64,000 nt of DNA from Leuctra nigra (lineage: Eukaryota; Arthropoda; Insecta; Plecoptera; Leuctridae), in contig OW203762.1 in the NCBI GenBank assembly GCA_934045905.1, forward strand, positions 20,120,345-20,184,344, read 5' to 3'. Below the pieces are notes generated by a model that searched no databases, was not told the origin of the DNA, and saw only the letters and a list, made by a program, of their open reading frames with translations. How positions within the stretch are numbered: the stretch's first letter is position 1; each line of letters opens with the position of its first letter. The position numbers were made by a program, and so were the translations under genes. Shown piece by piece: positions 58,056 through 64,000 of this stretch.

Positions 58056-60849
58056 AATGTAATTTTACAAAGTAGGTACCTGCTATTGAAGAATTCTCTC
58101 TAATTTTAAAACAGTAAAACAAAAACTTCACTGACGTCACTATTTGATATATTTCCTTGGCAACAAAGTATTGCCATCATTGTTGGGTATTATTCCCAAA
58201 TACCTATGTCAGACACTCTTTTCTCCGACAAAATGTCTAATAATATTTGGATTGGCTTTAAATTTAAAAAATCACATATTTCGGGTGATAATTCTCTGTA
58301 ATTTGTGTTGATATTCACTAACTGTAATAAATGTATATGAATCTAATCAAATACGTAGAAATAATCATCTACTCCCCAATGAAAATGTTCACTTTCCCTC
58401 ACCCTCACGCGAGATCAACAATCACAACCCCTTGAATGATATCTCGAAATACCGTGCAGTATAAAACCACAGCCAAGTCCAGTAATACGCAATTGTCTAT
58501 TTTATCATCACGAATCATAATTTCGATATCAATCTCAGAAACCGATTCGAAGTCTTATTGTGTGACTCCGGTTTCCCAAAACAGACCTCAATCAAATCTT
58601 GTCCGATTCCATCCCCTAAACCTTGGCCCAGATTACCATCCTATCGCACACATCTCTCCATTCCACCTTTCATTCCATTCAATAGTTTCTAAAACGATAT
58701 TATATTAATACCGACTGACAGTTGTTCATAATAAACTTACTTGTATGTTAATTCAAGTTATGAGATCTTTATAAAACTATTATATTATGTTTTGTGCTTC
58801 CCTCTTTTGTTAAATATAAAGGGTATCATGTCGCAGACGGTAGATGAGTTTCGAATAATATAGTTTATTACTAATCAAACATGTCAGAAAGATAAGAAGG
58901 GATGCGATGTGAAAATGTACGAGATAACCGAGGCTAGAACCAGGGATTTGCCGGGCGAGTGTTCTATCATCCGAGCTATACTCCCTCAGCATCTCACCTC
59001 AGAAATGCTCAACTCTTTGGCAGTTTGCTGATTTCATTTATATTTTTTAAAAAAATGCTGCCGAGGATTGATACAGATTTGAATAAATTGGATTTATAAT
59101 TTGCAATTTAATAAATACACCAGTACAATTTTGAAATATTATGCATGTAACTTATCCTTCTTAAGTTACTTCTTTAGTCAAAGTTGTTAATGAAAAAATG
59201 TATTAGATTTTAAAAATATGTTTTACAATTTTATTTGGAATTAACATTGAGATTTCTTTGTCAAATGTGGTTTTACTACTGCCGAGATTCAGTTACAAAA
59301 AATCTCAAATAATGTGAAACTAAATAGTTTAATTATTGACATAACAAAGTGCAAATAAAATATCGACTACCAAAAACCTCCCCCAGAAGTATCTTTGAAT
59401 TGCCTCTTGAGCACCCCTCAGCATCAACTGTTGCATCTCCTACCCTGCAACAGCAACAAGTCCTTGTTAAACTGTTGATGTTGACTTTACATTGACATGG
59501 GTCGAGTTATGGAGGAGAATATTGTGATTCCGTGATCGGTGATTTCATATGCGGTAAGTTCCCCTGCCGCAAAGAACAAACTCCGAGCTAATGGTTCGAC
59601 AAACACTCAGATCAAACAGACACAGGAGGAGAGAAAATACCCGTGGAATTCAAGGAAGATTTCAATTGTAAGAGGCTACATAAAGATATTTTTTCGTGTT
59701 CGTTTTGTTAGGAGAGGACACAGTTCTTTATAATTTAGGTCAGACCTCAAAAAAATTATAAAAATGATTTAATTTAAAAACCTTTTTGTTTGATCGTTTC
59801 TGTATTTGAACTTTTAAAATGTCGTATGCAGGTCAATGTAGTATACATGCGTAAATGTTTGAATTATTTTTACATTTGAACACAGCGCTTTCTAAAAGTC
59901 TACATTTGTTAGAAATTAGAAGTGGGCATTGGTCAATGGACCGCTATTTACCTCTATGCAAATATTTGCTAAATGTCAATATTTTCAGAGTTTTGAAACA
60001 ACTAAGTAATTATTGAAAATAAAGATGTCTTTAAATTATCTTTGCTTTGACAATTTTTTCCCGACATAATGTGACAGTAAAACTGAGCAAATAAATGATC
60101 AGAAACAGAATTATGAGAATCAAGTCATAGAGTTAAAACAAAAGTTGAGCAAAAAGTAAACGAGAGTGACTTGACGGAATTAAAAACACCACATGTTGAA
60201 CCAACAAAGAGACTCATTTCAAAAACGAAAGAATTTTTAACATCAATATATAAGTCAATAGACCGAAACAGAAAAAGGAACGAAGAGAAAATGTTTCTTT
60301 AAAAAGCTCTTGTATCATCGGTAGTTTTCCCTGTGATGCAGTCACAGCCTTCTCTAGACGCAAACACTCTACAGATTCTAGGGGCTATAAGTTACAGCAC
60401 CACCGCCCTCTATAGACACCTGTTCGACATGCATTATTATTCCACGGCAGGCTTTGACAGGACTGCCGATGCAATCCTTAACACTTCGTTCAAAAACTCT
60501 CAAAATATCACCCAACAAATGATGAAATAAATGTATTTGAACTCATACGTATACTGCCATTGTAAAATACGATCAATATTTAGGTAGAAGTCATTTCAAT
60601 AAAATACATGAAATTAATAACAGATATGTACCTATAGGTAGTACGACTTTCATTATTATAATTTATGTGTAGTTATAGTTATTAATCCAAAATATTCAAA
60701 TAATCCAATCCCGCTGTCGCATTTCGTATTTATCGATAACTATCGTATTTTCAATCTGCTAACTTTTAAACGATTGATTAGGACTGTATTGTCAATGTCA
60801 TGGCAACATTCAATGCTATTTCTAGAATGTCTTTTAATTGCTGTTTTCA
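58056..60849. other. Intergenic with one SINE head
   Basis: No supported gene. Contains the tRNA-like segment at 58930-58990. Otherwise unique AT-rich sequence. Confidence 0.45.
58930..58990 (-). repeat. tRNA-derived SINE head
   Basis: Minus strand: GAGTATAGCTCGGATGATAG (A-box), AACACTCGCCCGGCAAATCC, CTGGTTCTAGCC (B-box GGTTCTAGCC). tRNA-like order without a closing acceptor stem. Confidence 0.5.
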
Positions 60850-60980
60850 GGGCCGATCTTTCAATACTCTGATACATTTTAAACAGTTGATTAAAACTAT
60901 GGCAACAACCAATGACATTCTTTCAATGATCACTATAAGTAAGTGTTAACGTATTTAACAGAGTATTGAAAGACCGTCCC
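60850..60980. mobile_element. MITE with GGGCCGATCTTTCAAT ends
   Basis: 131 bp; left GGGCCGATCTTTCAATACTC, right GAGTATTGAAAGACCGTCCC, near-perfect inverted ends around AT-rich sequence. Confidence 0.8.
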
Positions 60981-61664
60981 TTAGCAGAGTTTTAAAAAAC
61001 TGGCTGTTGGTTAAGTGGTCGAATATCATTATTTATTGTCAATCTAGTCGGGCGCTAGCTCGACGCTGCCAAGCACCGCTCTAATACAACGTGCGAGCTA
61101 CTACCAGACTTATACTGCAAGCGCTTCGGGCCCGATTTCGGGGTGTCAGTACGCATGCAAGCATTTAGAAATGAAAGTTGAAAACCATGGTTATCGGGTA
61201 TATTTAGCCACCTGACAACACCTAACCAAATATCAAAGTGCTGCGATCATCCCTTCGGGGTGAATTTTGGGCCTCAAACATGCAAGGATTGACTTTCATG
61301 TTAGATAGTTAGTTAGTTAGGCACGGTCAATTTGTTTGCCCCTCTCCACAGGTTGAACGGTTTGTCCTAGAGAGTTGAAATTTGGCAGAGACATAGAGTC
61401 ATAATTATAGCAGTGCCCTTTGAAAGAAAATCTGAAACATTTTGACCGGAAGTGAAGTTATTACAATTTTAAATTTTAAATATTTTAAAAGTCAAACGGG
61501 TCCATCGAGAGTTTTGAAATTTGGCAACAATAAAGACAATGCATTGCTAGACACTCCACTTCAAGAAAAATCAATAAATTTAAACCGGAAGTGGGAAAAT
61601 TATCAATATTTACGTTCCGCCCTTCTTCTTTGATACACTAAACAGCGGCTCTAATTCCCATCGG
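60981..61664. other. Repeat-rich flank with duplicated phrases
   Basis: Two related units of about 120 bp carry AGAG-TTGAAATTTGGCA and ACCGGAAGTG phrases (about 61372-61460 and 61500-61600). The CCTTCTTCTTTGATACACTA sequence before 61665 reappears before the tRNA-like segments further right. No gene. Confidence 0.45.
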
Positions 61665-61734
61665 ACTGATAGCTCATGTTAGGAAGGCAGCTGGCTTCGA
61701 CATCTGCATAACACGTTCGATTCCCGATCCCGGA
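61665..61734 (+). repeat. tRNA-like SINE head
   Basis: GATAGCTCATGTTAGGAAGG (A-box and D-loop), CTGGCTTCGACATCTGCATA, then CACGTTCGATTCCCG (B-box), followed by a T run. Confidence 0.55.
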
Positions 61735-61817
61735 AAACTTTTTTTTTCATATATTATTTTTTAATTTGTATAAGCGATGATACCTTCATGGATATATATT
61801 CAAATGAGAGGTCCAGG

Positions 61818-62688
61818 GATGCTGTGAAGATCATAATAGACCGAAACATCGCAATCGCGGCACGCCAGTTGCCATCGTGAACACTGAAGATATCAGGGAA
61901 TCAGGAATTGCGCACGTCGTTTTACGCTCCACCTTTCTTCTTTGATATACTACACAGATTTATATTTCAGTGTGGCGAATTGGCTCGGTCACATGAGGCA
62001 AGTGACTTCGATCACGGCGTTGCCGGGTTCGATCCCCGTAACAAACGTTTTATTTTTTATCTTTTTATTTACTTAAAAAAATGTTTAACCTTCTTGTGTA
62101 TATATTCAAAATGTTAATCCGAATACATTCAACGATTACATAGCTACTCTTTTTAATATTATACTCATTGGACTCTAGTAATGATTGTCAATGTACACGT
62201 TGTACGTAAAGTTGTGCAATAAAACAATTCGTGGTCATGCTAATCAACAGAATCTTGGTGGCTCAGTTACTAAACTAGAAACCACACAAAAAAGGTTCCA
62301 TTACTGGGTGCATAAGGTTGTCACAGCTTTTAATTTATCCGAATTATTTAATTATGTAAAATTCAGTTAATTAAGTAAATAGTAAAATTCAGTGAAGGCT
62401 CCATAACTAATATTCAGAGTATAAGGTGTTTACAACTTTTCATTTGTCACACTTATTTAATTATTTAAAATAGAGTTAATTTGTCAATATTGGTGGCTCA
62501 ACAAGAAACAAGAACAACACGAAACAAGAAACCACACAAAAAGGCTCCATTACGTGCATCCATTACGTGCATTAGGTTCTAAAATTAATTTAATTATTTT
62601 AATTATGCTAATTTGTCAAACTTGATGGCTCAGTTACGAAACAATAAACCACACAAAAAGGCTCCATTACTAGGTATATTAGGTGCTC
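61818..62688 (+). repeat. Tandem segmental duplication, left copy
   Basis: Starts GATGCTGTGAAGATCAT; includes a tRNA-like segment (61974-62042; TGGCTCGGTCACATGAGG and GGGTTCGATCCCCG) and several GGTGGCTCA...AAACCACACAAAAAGGCTCC subrepeats. It matches 62761-63632 at an offset of 943 bp. The small open frame shared by both copies has no known family. Confidence 0.9.
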
Positions 62689-62760
62689 TTTGCTCCTAAT
62701 ACTCTAAGAGACTAATGCTCTGGTGCTCTGGTACATATTTAATAAATGAGACTACTAATG

Positions 62761-63632
62761 GATGCTGTGAAGATCATCAATAGACAGAAACATCGCCATC
62801 GCGGCACGCCGGTTGCCATCGTGAACAGTGAAGATATCAGGGAAACAGGAATTGCGCACGTCGTTTTACGCTCTACCTTTCTTCTTTGATATACTACACA
62901 GGTTTAATTTCAGTGTGGCGAATTGGCTCGGTCACATGAGGCAAGTGACTTCGATCACGGCGTTGCCGGGTTCGATCCCCGTAACAAATGTTTTATTTTT
63001 TTATCTTTTTCTTTACTTAAAAAATGTTTAACCTTCTTGTGTATATATTCAAAATGTTAATCCGAATACATTCAACGATTACATAGCAACTCTTTTTAAT
63101 ATTATACTCATTGGACTCTAATAATGATTGTCAATGTACACGTTGTACGTAAAGTTGTGCAATAAAACAATTCGTGGTCATGCTAATCAACAGAATCTTG
63201 GTGGCTCAGTTACTAAACTAGAAACCACACAAAAAAGGCTCCATTACTGGGTGCATAAGGTTGTCACAGCTTTTAATTTATCCGAATTATTTAATTATGT
63301 AAAATTAAGGTAATTTAGTAAATAGTAAAATTCAGTAAAGGCTCCATTACTAATATTCAGTGTATTACGTGTTTACAACTTTTCATTTGTCACACTTATA
63401 TATTATTTAAAATAGAGTTAATTTGTCAATATTGGTGGCTCAACAAGAAACAAGAACAACACGAAACAAGAAACCACACAAAAAGGCTCCATTACGTGCA
63501 TCCATTACGTGATCACAACTTTAAGTTTCTAAAATAAATTTAATTATTTTAATTATGTAAATTTGTCGATCTTGATGGTTCAGATACGAAACAAGAAACC
63601 ACACAAAATGGCTCCATTACTAGGTTTATTAG
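62761..63632 (+). repeat. Tandem segmental duplication, right copy
   Basis: Same order as 61818-62688, with the tRNA-like segment at 62917-62985 and subrepeats near 63200, 63433 and 63572; a further weaker one is at about 63690. Small indels and substitutions show it is not an assembly clone of the left copy. Confidence 0.9.
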
Positions 63633-64000
63633 GTGTTTACAACTTAGTAAAAATTATTTCATTATTTCAGATGTTGTAATCTGTCAATCTTAGAAGCTCG
63701 GTTACAATAAACAAGAAACTACACTAAATGGTCCATGATAATTAATGGAAATCTGTGGGTATGAGAGATTTAAATTTCATTTCATCATCCAACAATGCTT
63801 ACGTTAAAAAGTTAGAATAATAAAACGCTTTTAAATTGTCATGATTTATTTCCAAACTGTGAGTCAAAGTCTCATCAAGTGACATTGTTTAATGGAAATA
63901 AATGAAACTGAAACTGATGTTCCTCCTAATCTGACACTAATAAAATAAACATTGGTTTTGATGCGAACGTTATATACGAAAGTGGTCTGGCTTGTTTACA
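63633..64000. other. Right edge, nothing recognised
   Basis: AT-rich, after a last weak subrepeat at about 63690-63735. Confidence 0.5.

Noticed and set aside
61974..62042. Functional tRNA gene
   Set aside because: A- and B-box-like sequences are present, but I could not close a seven-pair acceptor stem and the segment is duplicated within a repeat unit.

Overview
The window is AT-rich animal DNA with long introns, GT-AG splice sites and very high repeat content. The clearest protein is an insect-type immunoglobulin-superfamily cell-adhesion molecule of the DPR-interacting-protein (DIP)/lachesin class. This points to an insect; a hemipteran would fit the repeat load, but the sequence alone does not settle the order. 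No bacterial operon, CRISPR array, phage or virus was seen.

Layout. (1) Positions 1-8045, + strand: the 3' half of the DIP-like gene. Its third Ig domain (807-1091) is followed by two linker exons (3424-3487, 5062-5214) joined by phase-1 introns, and by a likely terminal exon (7954-8045) with a hydrophobic GPI-signal-like tail. (2) Positions 10774-21353, - strand: a tandem cluster of four small secreted-protein genes. Each can be assembled completely by eye as three exons with the same intron phases (1 then 0): a signal-peptide exon, a tiny second exon (56, 56, 56 and 59 nt) and a variable third exon. Predicted lengths are 72, 95, 102 and 242 aa. I do not recognise the family. A possible decayed fifth member lies at 16404-16544. 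(3) Positions 16818-18632, 21592-24213 and 36865-38193: three copies of a composite repeat made of a foldback module (F), an arm module (A) carrying repeated YY1-like and ETS/CRE-like motifs, and a module with a palindromic end (H) that holds an open frame kept in all four H copies. (4) Positions 28207-32375, - strand: a 5'-truncated, decayed non-LTR retrotransposon with endonuclease and reverse transcriptase, split by a 1455-bp non-autonomous hAT-like element with a perfect 8-bp target duplication. (5) Positions 32.5-64 kb: no convincing gene. It holds MITEs and hairpins (one nested in another at 55.4-55.9 kb), three reverse-transcriptase scraps across the window, tRNA-derived SINE heads, microsatellites, two poly-G runs, and a tandem 943-bp-offset duplication containing tRNA-like sequences at the right end.

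Functionally, the DIP-like protein would sit at the neuronal surface. The four small proteins would be secreted through the ER, and three share a VDP-x-x-A-x-A-like segment that looks like the signal-peptidase site. They look like products of local duplication followed by rapid divergence of the mature part. Most other open frames are chance frames or lie inside repeats.
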